Counted from the first letter of the stretch, positions 1 to 7,406 are shown. The stretch: 30,301 bases of DNA from Collinsella aerofaciens (GCF_009876115.1 NZ_WWSY01000022.1:1-30301), one strand, 5' to 3'. Program-made: numbers and translations. Notes: generated from the letters alone by a model not told the origin.

Positions 1-181
1 TTAGTTTGAGAAGAAGTCGACAGTACATTTAGAAGCACCTACGTTCCTCAAAGAATTGTTAGATTAAAAGTAACAGACCGGATGAAGATACGTGCGACGG
101 GGGCGAGGCGAATGGCTGAGCGGTATCGATATGCGGGTTCAACGGTATCACATTGGCCACATAGATTTTTAACTTGCATTT
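1..181. other. Non-coding left edge
   Basis: No convincing gene lies here. The stretch is visibly more AT-rich than the rest of the window. It contains the 3' flank of the ABC ATPase gene, whose stop lies at 182-184. No hairpin followed by a T-run is evident for terminating the ABC operon. A short minus-strand open frame runs off at positions 1-3 with a stop codon but has no visible ribosome-binding site. Confidence 0.5.
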
Positions 182-922
182 CTACCCGCCCTTTTCGTAG
201 AGTCGCCGATACGTGCTTAGCGCACCCTCGGCGCGTCCGGCAGGCTTTGCGAAATGGGATCCAGGAGACTTCGGCGCAGCATCATCTTGCGGAATGCTTC
301 TAATGAGCCTCCCATCCTTCAAAAACAGAATCTCATCGCACAGCCTATCGACCGAATCCAAGATGTGGGATGACATGATGATGCACGTACCAGAATCGGC
401 CAGCTTCCTGAGAATCTCGGAATGCAAGTCCACCCTGCTGGGGTCGAGCGCGTTCATGGGCTCATCTAATAGAAGGTACCGCGCGCCCGTCGCATACGCA
501 ATCGCCAGGGTAAGCTGCTGCTTCATGCCCTGGCTCAGAGTGCGGATCCTCATCTTCGCGAACTCGCCTATCTGCGTTTGTTCCACTATCTCTTCGATAT
601 CGCGAGCATGCGGCCACATATCGCAAACCATCTTGAGGTGATCTTCCGCACGCAATCCGGGATACAGCAGCGTCCCCTCACCAGGTGCATAGAAGATCAT
701 AGAACGGACCTCTCTCGCACCCGTACCCTGCACCTCATCCAGAACGATGCTCCCGTCCACGCGAGGACCCGGCAAACCTGCCATCGCACGCAGCAACGTC
801 GTCTTTCCATGCCCGTTCGGAGCGACGAGACCGTAGACCGTACCCGGGGCAAACTCAGCGTTCACCGAATCTACGAGCACCTTCTTTCCATAAGAGATCG
901 TCAGCGTTTGAAGGTCAATCAT
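182..922 (-). CDS. ABC transporter ATP-binding protein (ABC-2 type)
   Basis: Cytoplasmic ATPase that powers the permease encoded just upstream. With the start at 922 (MIDLQTL) it has 246 residues. Visible motifs are Walker A APNGHGKTT (about 34-42, with the usual first Gly replaced by Ala), signature LSQGM (about 129-133), Walker B YLLLDEP (about 149-155) and the H-loop His in SSHIL (about 186). The Q-loop region reads YAPGEGTLLY and lacks the usual Gln. An ATG at 931 overlaps the permease stop (ATGA) but touches the GGGG of the ribosome-binding site; the ATG at 922 sits about 9 bases from it and is preferred. Tight overlap implies translational coupling. The permease and secreted-peptide context suggests peptide export or self-protection. 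Family assignment is firm; the substrate is inferred. Confidence 0.9.
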   Translation of the reverse strand: MIDLQTLTISYGKKVLVDSVNAEFAPGTVYGLVAPNGHGKTTLLRAMAGLPGPRVDGSIVLDEVQGTGAREVRSMIFYAPGEGTLLYPGLRAEDHLKMVCDMWPHARDIEEIVEQTQIGEFAKMRIRTLSQGMKQQLTLAIAYATGARYLLLDEPMNALDPSRVDLHSEILRKLADSGTCIIMSSHILDSVDRLCDEILFLKDGRLIRSIPQDDAAPKSPGSHFAKPAGRAEGALSTYRRLYEKGG

Positions 923-927
923 CGAGA

Positions 928-3150
928 TCATCCCCTTTCGATCTTTGGAACACTCAGGCGCACCATCAACGGAGATACGGCGCCCAAGACCACCAGCAGA
1001 GCGCCCGATGCGCCGACGACCTCTCCAAAAGGCATCGCGTTCGTCCCTCGCCCAAGGAACCCAATCGTCCCCACCTGGGAAGCGGGATCAAACGAGGCGA
1101 ATGGAGCCAGCAGCGCGACGCCCATGTCCACGCTTTCAACATGAGCGCTCAACGAACCCAACACCAAGAGAACCGCGCAAACCATTCCGGTGACAACGGG
1201 GTTGCGGCTAATCGCTGCTGTCAACGCAGCGACGACGGAAATCACGCCGTATGCCATGACCAGCAACGGAATACTGCACAACACCGCCTCCCCCACCATG
1301 GACGTTGTCGAAGCTCCCGCCCGAATGAGAGCGACGGGATACTCCGATCCACCCGCACCGTTCTTAATCACGGACACAACGACAGCGGGAACCATCGACA
1401 CCAAAAGCAGCACCAAGCCAAGCAGGAGAGCCAGCGCAACAGCCGTCAGAAAACGCACATGCGCTGTTGCGGGGATCTGGAGAACCAGCAGGGAACGACA
1501 CTGCAGGTGGGTGCACGCGAGCGATGTGACAACCACGGGCAACAGCAAAAATAAGGAGGGAAGCGCTGCCTGGAGATACGAAAGGAGGATTAATGGGGGC
1601 ATCTTCGTACTTAACTCGTAAACCTTGGGGTCCGGCAAGCTCGCGATCGACTCAAGCAGAAGGGCGCGCGCCTCCGCACGAGAAGGAGTCTCCGGCTCGA
1701 TTCCGATCGATTGCAGGAGAGTCGCATCTGCCGCGCCCAGCTCACCTCGAGCGCGCTCGTACGTCGCAAGGCTTCGAAACCCCTCCGCAGGCATAGGCGC
1801 GTACACGAAACCCGAAAGAGCATCCCGCATGTCTTCCAGGGCCGCTTTGCCCTCGACGTCCATATTCGCAGCGTTCTGCTCTAGATACCGATCTATTGAA
1901 CGGAGCTCCCCATCCCTATACCGAACAGCGGAAACGTTATCAGCGTCAGGAAACATCTCGACCAGAGCCGGGGCCAGCATCGTCGTCGACATTGCAATCG
2001 CGCATACGGCGAGGGTAGGAGAACGCAGGAGCAGTTTCCCCATCGTTCTTACGTATGCAACGGCGGAGGCACAAGCGCTCGAACGAGTTGCCGTTCTCGA
2101 TGCAGTGAAGGAACCTCTCTCAAGACAAATCGGGGATATCGGGCACGCGCAGCCGCTCTTTCCAGCAACGCAAAGCAGGCTAATTGCCAGCACCTCGATC
2201 CCGATTGCGCATACGAGGGCAATCGCGCCACGCTCGAAGCAAAGTTCAGGCAGATTCACTATCTGCGTTGTCGGGTACGGGCTATAGGCGCCGACGGTCA
2301 ACTCAGTGTTCGCATACGTAAGGGGATTCAACAGGGCGAACTCACGTAAAGCGATGGATCTTCCGTAATACCCGGGAACCATCGTCACCCCCATCAGGGC
2401 ACATACGAACACGATTCCAAGCGTAGGGTTATTGGCAATCTTCACGGCAAGGTGAACGACAAGCGAGATGAACGCTGCCACCAAGAATTGCAAGATGGCC
2501 GTCTGCGCGAACACCAGCCAAGCCGGTTTGATAACCGGAGTCGCATATTGAATGTAGCCTATCGGATAGAACGGCGAGCCCGGGCCATTCTTCACAAGCG
2601 CGGCGATTATCCCTGGAAGATTGATGGCGAGGACGGCAAGCATTGCAAAAACACTCGCCCATACGCTCGATGCAACAAGTCTACCCAGCTCGCCCATCGG
2701 TGCCTGGATGATGAGCTTTTCACGTTTGTTAAGACGCGCGGCAAGGAACGAGACGGCAACGGCCGTTGCGACCCATAGCAAGTACTCCTTCGATCCGTCA
2801 TAATAGGTGTACTCTCCATCCGATATCTGCAGAAACGGAAGTAGGGGAGAGAGCGGTGCCAAGATAAGACGTCCCGCGGCAAGAGGGTACAGAAGCGCGG
2901 GCATGCTTGATGAAGAGGTATAGACACCGTCCTCCCCCGCATTCACAAGCGCATCCGCATAGGATGCTGACAATTCCTGCTCAACACGGGTTATTCCCGA
3001 CTCGAGGTATTCGACCCGTCCGTCGATGCCAGCCGCGCTCCTGAAGACGGGCAGAGCACAAAGAACCATCAACGCAACAACGACAACACAGAGCGACCTG
3101 GAGGAGAGAAGCGACCTAAAGATCGCCTTCGAGATTTTGAGCATATTCAT
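928..3150 (-). CDS. Large two-halved ABC-2-like permease
   Basis: Integral membrane partner of the ATPase, 740 residues from the ATG at 3150 (MNMLKISK, preceded by AAGG six bases upstream; an in-frame start at 3216 would add 22 residues and run through an intergenic hairpin). About 12 hydrophobic segments fall into two halves. Each half begins with a membrane anchor and an extracytoplasmic stretch, and each carries the same block: KNGPGSPFYPIGYIQ in the first half and KNGAGGSEYPVALIR in the second, both followed by a long hydrophobic pair and an NP motif (NNPTLG, RNPVVTG). This indicates an internal duplication, so one chain may supply both transmembrane domains. A Cys-rich linker joins the halves. 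It lies between a secreted-peptide gene and the ATPase gene. Specific family not recognised; transporter role is likely. Confidence 0.8.
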   Translation of the reverse strand: MNMLKISKAIFRSLLSSRSLCVVVVALMVLCALPVFRSAAGIDGRVEYLESGITRVEQELSASYADALVNAGEDGVYTSSSSMPALLYPLAAGRLILAPLSPLLPFLQISDGEYTYYDGSKEYLLWVATAVAVSFLAARLNKREKLIIQAPMGELGRLVASSVWASVFAMLAVLAINLPGIIAALVKNGPGSPFYPIGYIQYATPVIKPAWLVFAQTAILQFLVAAFISLVVHLAVKIANNPTLGIVFVCALMGVTMVPGYYGRSIALREFALLNPLTYANTELTVGAYSPYPTTQIVNLPELCFERGAIALVCAIGIEVLAISLLCVAGKSGCACPISPICLERGSFTASRTATRSSACASAVAYVRTMGKLLLRSPTLAVCAIAMSTTMLAPALVEMFPDADNVSAVRYRDGELRSIDRYLEQNAANMDVEGKAALEDMRDALSGFVYAPMPAEGFRSLATYERARGELGAADATLLQSIGIEPETPSRAEARALLLESIASLPDPKVYELSTKMPPLILLSYLQAALPSLFLLLPVVVTSLACTHLQCRSLLVLQIPATAHVRFLTAVALALLLGLVLLLVSMVPAVVVSVIKNGAGGSEYPVALIRAGASTTSMVGEAVLCSIPLLVMAYGVISVVAALTAAISRNPVVTGMVCAVLLVLGSLSAHVESVDMGVALLAPFASFDPASQVGTIGFLGRGTNAMPFGEVVGASGALLVVLGAVSPLMVRLSVPKIERG

Positions 3151-3183
3151 CGCCAACCTTAACCTCATCCAGTCGGAACAGAG

Positions 3184-3206
3184 GGGCCGAACAAAATGCT
3201 CGGCCC
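3184..3206 (-). promoter_or_regulatory. Intercistronic hairpin between peptide and permease genes
   Basis: Perfect 7-bp arms (GGGCCGA at 3184-3190 and TCGGCCC at 3200-3206) with a 9-base loop lie between the peptide stop and the permease start. On the minus strand it is followed by CTCTGTT, too poor in T for a full terminator. It could act as a leaky terminator or a 3' stabiliser so that peptide is made in excess over transporter; that role is inferred. Confidence 0.45.
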
Positions 3207-3216
3207 TTCCTCGCAT

Positions 3217-3582
3217 CTAGTAGGTGCTATAGACAAATTGCCATTTATCAGTTGTGCCAAGAACACCACAGGAGCACATTGCAGCGAGGCGGGATTCCCT
3301 ATGATGCGCGGATCGGCGATAGCCATTTCGGTAGGAGATCGTCTTGTAAGAGATGTTGAACATCGAGATGCTGTGCCCGCTTACGCCGCGAGGACAGCTG
3401 TAGCTCCAGTAGGTATCGACGACGTCGTCCGTATACCCGAGGGGCTCAACGAGGGCACACTGGCTGCTCTCCTGGGAAGGAGGCATCGGGGTATCCGCAA
3501 AAGCGGGGGCTCCCGGCAGCAACAAACAAAGAGCGAGGCCGAGGAAAACCAAGAGCTTACACGACTTAACAGTACTGAACAT
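3217..3582 (-). CDS. Secreted four-cysteine peptide, candidate bacteriocin
   Basis: A 121-residue precursor with a clear Sec signal: basic start, Leu-rich core (about 9-22) and a signal-peptidase site APAFA|DT after residue 29. The mature part is about 92 residues with cysteines at 42, 63, 103 and 105, enough for two disulfides, and is rich in Tyr, Ser, His and Arg. A WSYSCPRGV stretch near the middle and an aromatic C-terminus (WQFVYSTY) recall lactococcin 972-family bacteriocins, which also have a Sec leader and whose locus order is peptide, membrane protein, ATPase, as here. That resemblance is by eye and weak. The ATG at 3582 follows GGAGAGG; an in-frame TTG at 3594 would overlap that site. 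Alternatives are a secreted signal or a toxin unrelated to lactococcin. Confidence 0.6.
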   Translation of the reverse strand: MFSTVKSCKLLVFLGLALCLLLPGAPAFADTPMPPSQESSQCALVEPLGYTDDVVDTYWSYSCPRGVSGHSISMFNISYKTISYRNGYRRSAHHRESRLAAMCSCGVLGTTDKWQFVYSTY

Positions 3583-3585
3583 AAT

Positions 3586-3602
3586 CCTCTCCAATCTAGA
3601 GG
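3586..3602 (-). promoter_or_regulatory. Hairpin pairing the peptide gene's ribosome-binding site
   Basis: On the minus strand CCTCT (3602-3598) can pair with AGAGG (3590-3586) across a 7-base loop. The 3' arm is part of the GGAGAGG ribosome-binding site directly ahead of the ATG at 3582. The stem is only 5 bp, so any control of translation would be modest; function is inferred. Confidence 0.35.
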
Positions 3603-3613
3603 GGTTTCGGTTG

Positions 3614-3623
3614 CAGCATGCTG
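3614..3623. repeat. Perfect palindrome CAGCATGCTG
   Basis: Ten-base perfect palindrome in the divergent intergenic region, about 30 bases upstream of the peptide start codon and downstream of a TTGACT hexamer (3646-3641 on the minus strand). It could be a repressor half-site or a coincidence. Confidence 0.3.
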
Positions 3624-3630
3624 TGATTAC

Positions 3631-3659
3631 TTGTCGGCAAAGTCAATTTAACATAAACT
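3631..3659 (+). promoter_or_regulatory. Candidate promoter for the DUF2975/XRE pair
   Basis: TTGTCG at 3631-3636 and TAAACT at 3654-3659 are separated by 17 bases, each matching four of six consensus positions. The -10 box lies inside the palindrome at 3647-3665, so a bound regulator would block it. Confidence 0.35.
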
Positions 3660-3665
3660 GTTAAA
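3647..3665. promoter_or_regulatory. Operator-like palindrome TTTAACA-N5-TGTTAAA
   Basis: Perfect 7-bp arms around a 5-base spacer, centred in the 120-bp divergent region between the peptide operon and the DUF2975/XRE operon. It overlaps the candidate -10 box of the rightward promoter. The small XRE regulator encoded at 4225-4476 is the obvious candidate to bind it. The site is seen in the sequence; the binder is inferred. Confidence 0.5.
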
Positions 3666-3702
3666 AAGTAACCTGAGTTTTTTAAATTCTTCGGAGGTTA
3701 TT

Positions 3703-4215
3703 ATGAGTTCCGACAATCGCACTCCCCGGCTTCATTCCTTCCGCATCGCATGTGCGATAGCCTCTGCGACCCTTTGCGCCACCGCCATCGCACAAGTGGC
3801 GTTCTCCTTAAAGCCAGCAATCGAAGTGCTCGACAACCCTGTAATTGCAGACTCCCCCGCGTATCCAGCCCTTGCGATCTCGACATTGGTCCCTGCCGTC
3901 ATCGGTATCGCTACGACCATCCTCAGCGCCGTTCTCGTGTGGACGATCAAGAGCGGAGACCCCTTCAAGAAAGGGTCTGCGACATGCTTGAAGGTGCTCG
4001 GCATTCTCTTCGTTGTTCAAGCTGCCACCAGCCTCTACGCCGGCTCACTCAAAACCTCCGTTTCGATGTTTGGCGGCGAGGGGGCCGTCGGCGCCCAAGA
4101 GATCGCTTCATCATTCGATTGGACCTCTCTGGTTCTCGGCATCGTCCTGTTCATGCTTTCCCAGCTCTTCTTGTACGCCCGAGAGCTGTACCTCGACTCC
4201 GACGAGATTGCGTAA
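3703..4215 (+). CDS. DUF2975-like four-helix membrane protein
   Basis: A 170-residue protein with four hydrophobic segments (about 16-38, 55-81, 97-115 and 138-160) and a C-terminal acidic tail ending LYLDSDEIA. GGAGG sits six bases before the ATG. The arrangement, a four-helix protein immediately followed by a very small XRE regulator 9 bases downstream, matches the DUF2975/YozG-type pair (B. subtilis YoaS-YozG), whose function is unknown. It is divergent from the peptide operon and shares its regulatory region, so it may sense membrane state and work with the XRE protein. Assignment rests on size, topology and neighbour. Confidence 0.7.
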   Translation: MSSDNRTPRLHSFRIACAIASATLCATAIAQVAFSLKPAIEVLDNPVIADSPAYPALAISTLVPAVIGIATTILSAVLVWTIKSGDPFKKGSATCLKVLGILFVVQAATSLYAGSLKTSVSMFGGEGAVGAQEIASSFDWTSLVLGIVLFMLSQLFLYARELYLDSDEIA

Positions 4216-4224
4216 GGAAACGCC

Positions 4225-4476
4225 ATGCCCGTAATTGTTCGCCTCGACAAGATCATGGCCGAGCGAAAGATTTCCTCGAACGAACTTGCCGAAAGGATTG
4301 GAACCACGCCCGTGAACCTGTCCCGTATTAAAAAAGGGCATATTCGCGGCATTCGCTTCAACACACTCGAGCAGCTATGCCTCGCCCTTCGTTGCCAACC
4401 CGGAGACCTTCTCGAAGTCATGAGCGAAGAGGATGCCCGAAAGGAGTTCGGACTCGATTGGTCCGCCGAGGATTAG
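4225..4476 (+). CDS. Small XRE-family regulator (YozG-like)
   Basis: An 83-residue DNA-binding protein that is almost entirely one helix-turn-helix domain: MAERKISSNELAERIG, then TTPVNLSRIKKGHIRGIRF and LEQLCLALRCQPGDLLE, the pattern of Cro/CI-like HTH_26 proteins. AAGGAAA precedes the ATG and overlaps the stop of the upstream gene, so the two are translated together. It probably autoregulates through the palindrome at 3647-3665. Its TAG stop at 4474-4476 is followed in the same frame by recombinase sequence, and the last residues (about 70-83) may come from the rearrangement that put the recombinase fragment here. Confidence 0.85.
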   Translation: MPVIVRLDKIMAERKISSNELAERIGTTPVNLSRIKKGHIRGIRFNTLEQLCLALRCQPGDLLEVMSEEDARKEFGLDWSAED

Positions 4477-5202
4477 AGGGCGGTCGTACTCGCCCTGCAC
4501 ACGGGGATGCGAATCGGCGAGGTCTGCGGCCTTCGGTGGTGCGATGTGGATTTCGAGACGGGCCTGATCTCGATCAGACACTCGGTGGCGTACGCGAAGG
4601 GAATGGGTTCGTTCATCAAGGACACCAAGACCCATGACGCCAGGGGTATCCCCATCGACCCGGTCGGCCTACTCCCCTTCCTGAAGGAGACCCACGAGAT
4701 CGACTGCGGAAAGCCGCGCTTGCGCGGCCTTACCGGGGCGGTCGAGATCGGGGACTGCTACATCCTGTCGGAGCCGGGCGCGACCTTCGCGACGACAAGC
4801 TATATCCGCAGGGCGTTCAAGACGTTCTCGGAGACCAACGGCCTCATGGGCACCAACGACGAGCTGATCACGTTCCACGGCCTTCGCCACACGTTCGCAA
4901 CGCAGTGGATCCGCCAAGGCGGCGATATCAAGGCGCTCCAATCGATCCTCGGCCACAAGGACGCCATGGCGACGCTCAACGTCTACGCCGACATCGAGCC
5001 CATCTCCAAAATCCATAACATGCTGCGCGCCACGCCGTGCCTTTGGCGCGGGCACCTCGGGCCGAGGGTCGATCCGGGTCCCATGTTCCAACAGAGGATC
5101 CAGGAGTCCATCGAGACGCTCCAGGCGTTCGGCTACGGCATCACCGAGCCGGACGACCGAAATATCGCCATACGCGACGTGAAGACGAACAGTTGGCTCT
5201 AG
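4477..5202 (+). pseudogene. Tyrosine recombinase/integrase, N-terminus missing
   Basis: The catalytic domain of a phage or ICE-type integrase. Recognisable sequence begins directly after the XRE stop codon (RAVVLALHTG), so the arm- and core-binding domains are absent. Counting from the ATG at 4507, the active-site set is complete: R2 (MRIGEVCGLRW), a candidate Lys at 41 (DTKTHDARGIPI), H124 and R127 (HGLRHTFAT), H150 (LGHKDAMATLNVYAD) and the nucleophile Y160. No ribosome-binding site suits the ATG at 4507. The frame is the same as that of the XRE gene, separated only by TAG. It is best read as a deletion remnant of an integrated element; an active minimal protein is unlikely. Whether it once mobilised the neighbouring peptide cluster is inference. 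Confidence 0.8.
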
Positions 5203-5598
5203 CTCACCGAGTACGCGGCAGTGCTGGGCCCATCCCAACTGAGGTCACGGTGGTCCGATAGGGGCGCCGCCCGCGGCATGCGCCGCGGAGCGGTATCCCC
5301 TACCGAAGGGCGGGGATGCCCTCCGCTTCCAGTTCGGAATCAGCCGTCGGAGGCGTTCGGCTGACTGCGGGAACGGCCTGTCCGCTCAATGTGTTCGGCT
5401 GAGATCGGAAATCAACCCAACACGAGCCGGACACGCGCCAGACGGCTCTTCCCCGTGCGGCCTTCCCCCTTACGCTCATGTTGCAGGCATGTAACGCCGC
5501 AGCGAGCGCGCCTTTTTTGCGCCAGACAGGTACAATGATGAACACTGTACCGTAGCGGAGCGCCCCGCGCGCGCCGCAATCACGCGAAAGGGTTTCCC
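5203..5598. other. 396-bp intergenic region with hairpins
   Basis: No supported gene. It contains a strong hairpin (CCGCGGC at 5271-5277 and GCCGCGG at 5282-5288, 4-base loop), a second hairpin (TCAGCCG at 5340-5346 and CGGCTGA at 5358-5364), a direct repeat GTTCGGCTGA at 5355-5364 and 5393-5402, and a near-palindrome at 5529-5551. It marks the change from accessory to housekeeping sequence. No tRNA or attachment-site duplication was recognised. Confidence 0.5.
5529..5551 (+). promoter_or_regulatory. Near-palindrome over a TACAAT box, upstream of the ACT gene
   Basis: GGTACAATG (5529-5537) and CACTGTACC (5543-5551) are complementary in 8 of 9 positions around a 5-base spacer. TACAAT at 5531-5536 resembles a -10 box, although no good -35 is placed 17 bases upstream. 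It is a candidate operator for the gene starting at 5599. Confidence 0.35.
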
Positions 5599-5886
5599 AT
5601 GGCCGAGATCTCGTCCTCCCGTATCGTCATCACCGTCCTTGGCAAGAACCGCCCCGGCATCGTCGCCGGCGTCACCCGTGTCCTAGGCGAGGCCAACGTC
5701 GACATCCGCGACATCACGCAGTCCATTATCGAGGACATCTTCACCATGACCATGCTGGCCGATACCGCCGAGTCCAAGCTCGACTTCGCCGAGCTGCAGA
5801 AGGCGCTGGCCGAGGCCGGCGAGCTTTCGGGCGTCAACGTGTCCATCCAGCGCGAGGACGTCTTCAACTTTATGTACCGCCTGTAG
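5599..5886 (+). CDS. ACT domain-containing protein (UPF0237-like)
   Basis: A 95-residue single ACT domain. The N-terminal strand IVITVLGKNRPGIVAGVT carries the RPGIVAGV ligand-loop motif typical of ACT domains, then NVDIRDITQSIIEDIFTM and a second half ending FNFMYRL, close in pattern to the UPF0237 family. Such proteins bind small ligands, often amino acids, and act as regulators. GAAAGGG stands six bases before the ATG. UPF0237 proteins are often next to UPF0210 (DUF711) genes, but the next gene here is citrate synthase, 78 bases downstream on the same strand. A link to amino-acid supply from citrate is plausible but not shown. Confidence 0.88.
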   Translation: MAEISSSRIVITVLGKNRPGIVAGVTRVLGEANVDIRDITQSIIEDIFTMTMLADTAESKLDFAELQKALAEAGELSGVNVSIQREDVFNFMYRL

Positions 5887-5964
5887 CGAACAGGCCGTAC
5901 GGGAACAGGCCGGCGCATCTGCACCCAAGCACGCCGCCCCCACACGGCCCCGAGAGGAGCGCGC

Positions 5965-7383
5965 ATGGCTTACGACGCCAAGAAAATCTACTACCGCTTC
6001 GATGACCATCTGAGCCGCCTGGTCTTGGATTATGAGGCGAGCCGCCAGATTTCGCCCGAAAGCGAAAACCTCTACCACGGCATGCCGACTGATCCGTATG
6101 ACGAGGGTCTGTTCGTCGAGCATAACGTCAAGCGCGGCCTGCGCAACGCCGACGGCTCGGGTGTGGTTGCGGGCCTTACCCGCATCTCGGACGTGCACGG
6201 CTACAACAAGGTCGACGGCAAGGTTGTGCCCGACCAGGGCAAGCTCACGCTGCGCGGCTATAGCATCGAGGATCTGGTCAACAATGCCCAGGCCGAGAAT
6301 CGCTATGGCTACGAAGAAGTCGCCTACCTGCTTATCACGGGTTCGCTGCCCAATAAGGAAGAGCTGGACGGCTTTTGCGAGCGCTTGGGCGCCTTTAGGC
6401 ATCTGAGCGACGAGTACGTCAAAGAGTTCCCCATGACCACGGTGTCGTCGAGCATCATGAACGTGCTCCAGCGCGCTGTGCTGCTGCTCTACGCCTTCGA
6501 TGCCGAACCAGACGTGATCACGCCCGAGCACGAAATCGACGTCGCCATTTCCATGCTCGCACGTCTCCCGCGCATCGCCGCCTTCGCACACATGGCCTCG
6601 ATCGCCAAGCTTCGCGGCTCCGAGGTTCACGTGCCGCACCCCACGCCCGGCCTCTCCACCGCCGAGACCATCCTACAGGTCTTGCGCGGTGGCATGGCGT
6701 TCACCCGCGATGAGGCCATGCTGCTCGACGTTATGCTCATGCTGCATGCCGAGCACGGCGGCGGCAACAACTCCACCTTCGCTTGCCGCGTGCTGTCGTC
6801 TTCGGCCACCGACCCGTATTCCGCCTACGCTGCGGCTATCGGCTCGCTCAAGGGCCCGCGCCACGGCGGTGCCAATGCCAAGGTCGTGTCTATGCACGAG
6901 GACATCCGCGCGCATGTTTCCAACTGGGAAAACGAGGACGAGGTCGCGGCCTACCTGGGCAAGATCCTCGACAAGCAGGCCTTCGACGGCACCGGCCTCA
7001 TCTACGGCATGGGCCACGCCGTCTACACGCTGAGCGACCCACGCGCCGAGGTGTGCCGCCGTTACGCGCGCTCGCTGGCAGCCAAGAAGAACTTGGGCGA
7101 AGAGTTCGCACTCATCGAGCGCATCGAGCGCCTGGCACCCCAGGTCATGCGCGACCACGGCATGACCAAGCCCATCTGCGCCAACATCGACCTGTACACG
7201 GGCTTTATCTACAAGATGCTCGGCGTGCCCGAGACGCTCTTTACGCCGCTATTCGCCGTCGCCCGCATGGCCGGCTGGTCGGCACACCGCATGGAAGAGC
7301 TCTTCTGCGCGCACCGTATCATCCGCCCCGCCTATCGTCCGGTGATCGAGCCGCTGGAGTACAAGCCGCTCGCCGACCGCTAG
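5965..7383 (+). CDS. gltA: Citrate synthase
   Basis: Condenses oxaloacetate with acetyl-CoA to citrate; in a gut anaerobe this probably feeds 2-oxoglutarate and glutamate synthesis. 472 residues, slightly longer than usual through an N-terminal extension. Catalytic residues line up with the family: H261 in LHAEHGGGNNST, H300 in GPRHGGAN and D409 in NIDLYTGF. The usual GHRVY motif reads GMGHAVYTLSDPRAEV with Arg replaced by Ala, a form that I recall from clostridial-type enzymes. GAGAGGAGC precedes the ATG. It may be cotranscribed with the ACT gene. A 2-methylcitrate synthase activity cannot be excluded from sequence alone. Confidence 0.93.
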   Translation: MAYDAKKIYYRFDDHLSRLVLDYEASRQISPESENLYHGMPTDPYDEGLFVEHNVKRGLRNADGSGVVAGLTRISDVHGYNKVDGKVVPDQGKLTLRGYSIEDLVNNAQAENRYGYEEVAYLLITGSLPNKEELDGFCERLGAFRHLSDEYVKEFPMTTVSSSIMNVLQRAVLLLYAFDAEPDVITPEHEIDVAISMLARLPRIAAFAHMASIAKLRGSEVHVPHPTPGLSTAETILQVLRGGMAFTRDEAMLLDVMLMLHAEHGGGNNSTFACRVLSSSATDPYSAYAAAIGSLKGPRHGGANAKVVSMHEDIRAHVSNWENEDEVAAYLGKILDKQAFDGTGLIYGMGHAVYTLSDPRAEVCRRYARSLAAKKNLGEEFALIERIERLAPQVMRDHGMTKPICANIDLYTGFIYKMLGVPETLFTPLFAVARMAGWSAHRMEELFCAHRIIRPAYRPVIEPLEYKPLADR

Positions 7384-7406
7384 GACGCGGACCGTTATAG
7401 AACTCG

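Noticed and set aside
1..55. Short minus-strand peptide frame ending at the window edge
   Set aside because: Only about 16 codons after a stop, no ribosome-binding site.
5300..5545. 81-residue minus-strand open frame in the 396-bp gap
   Set aside because: GTG start without a ribosome-binding site, overlaps the near-palindrome at 5529-5551, and no recognisable domain.
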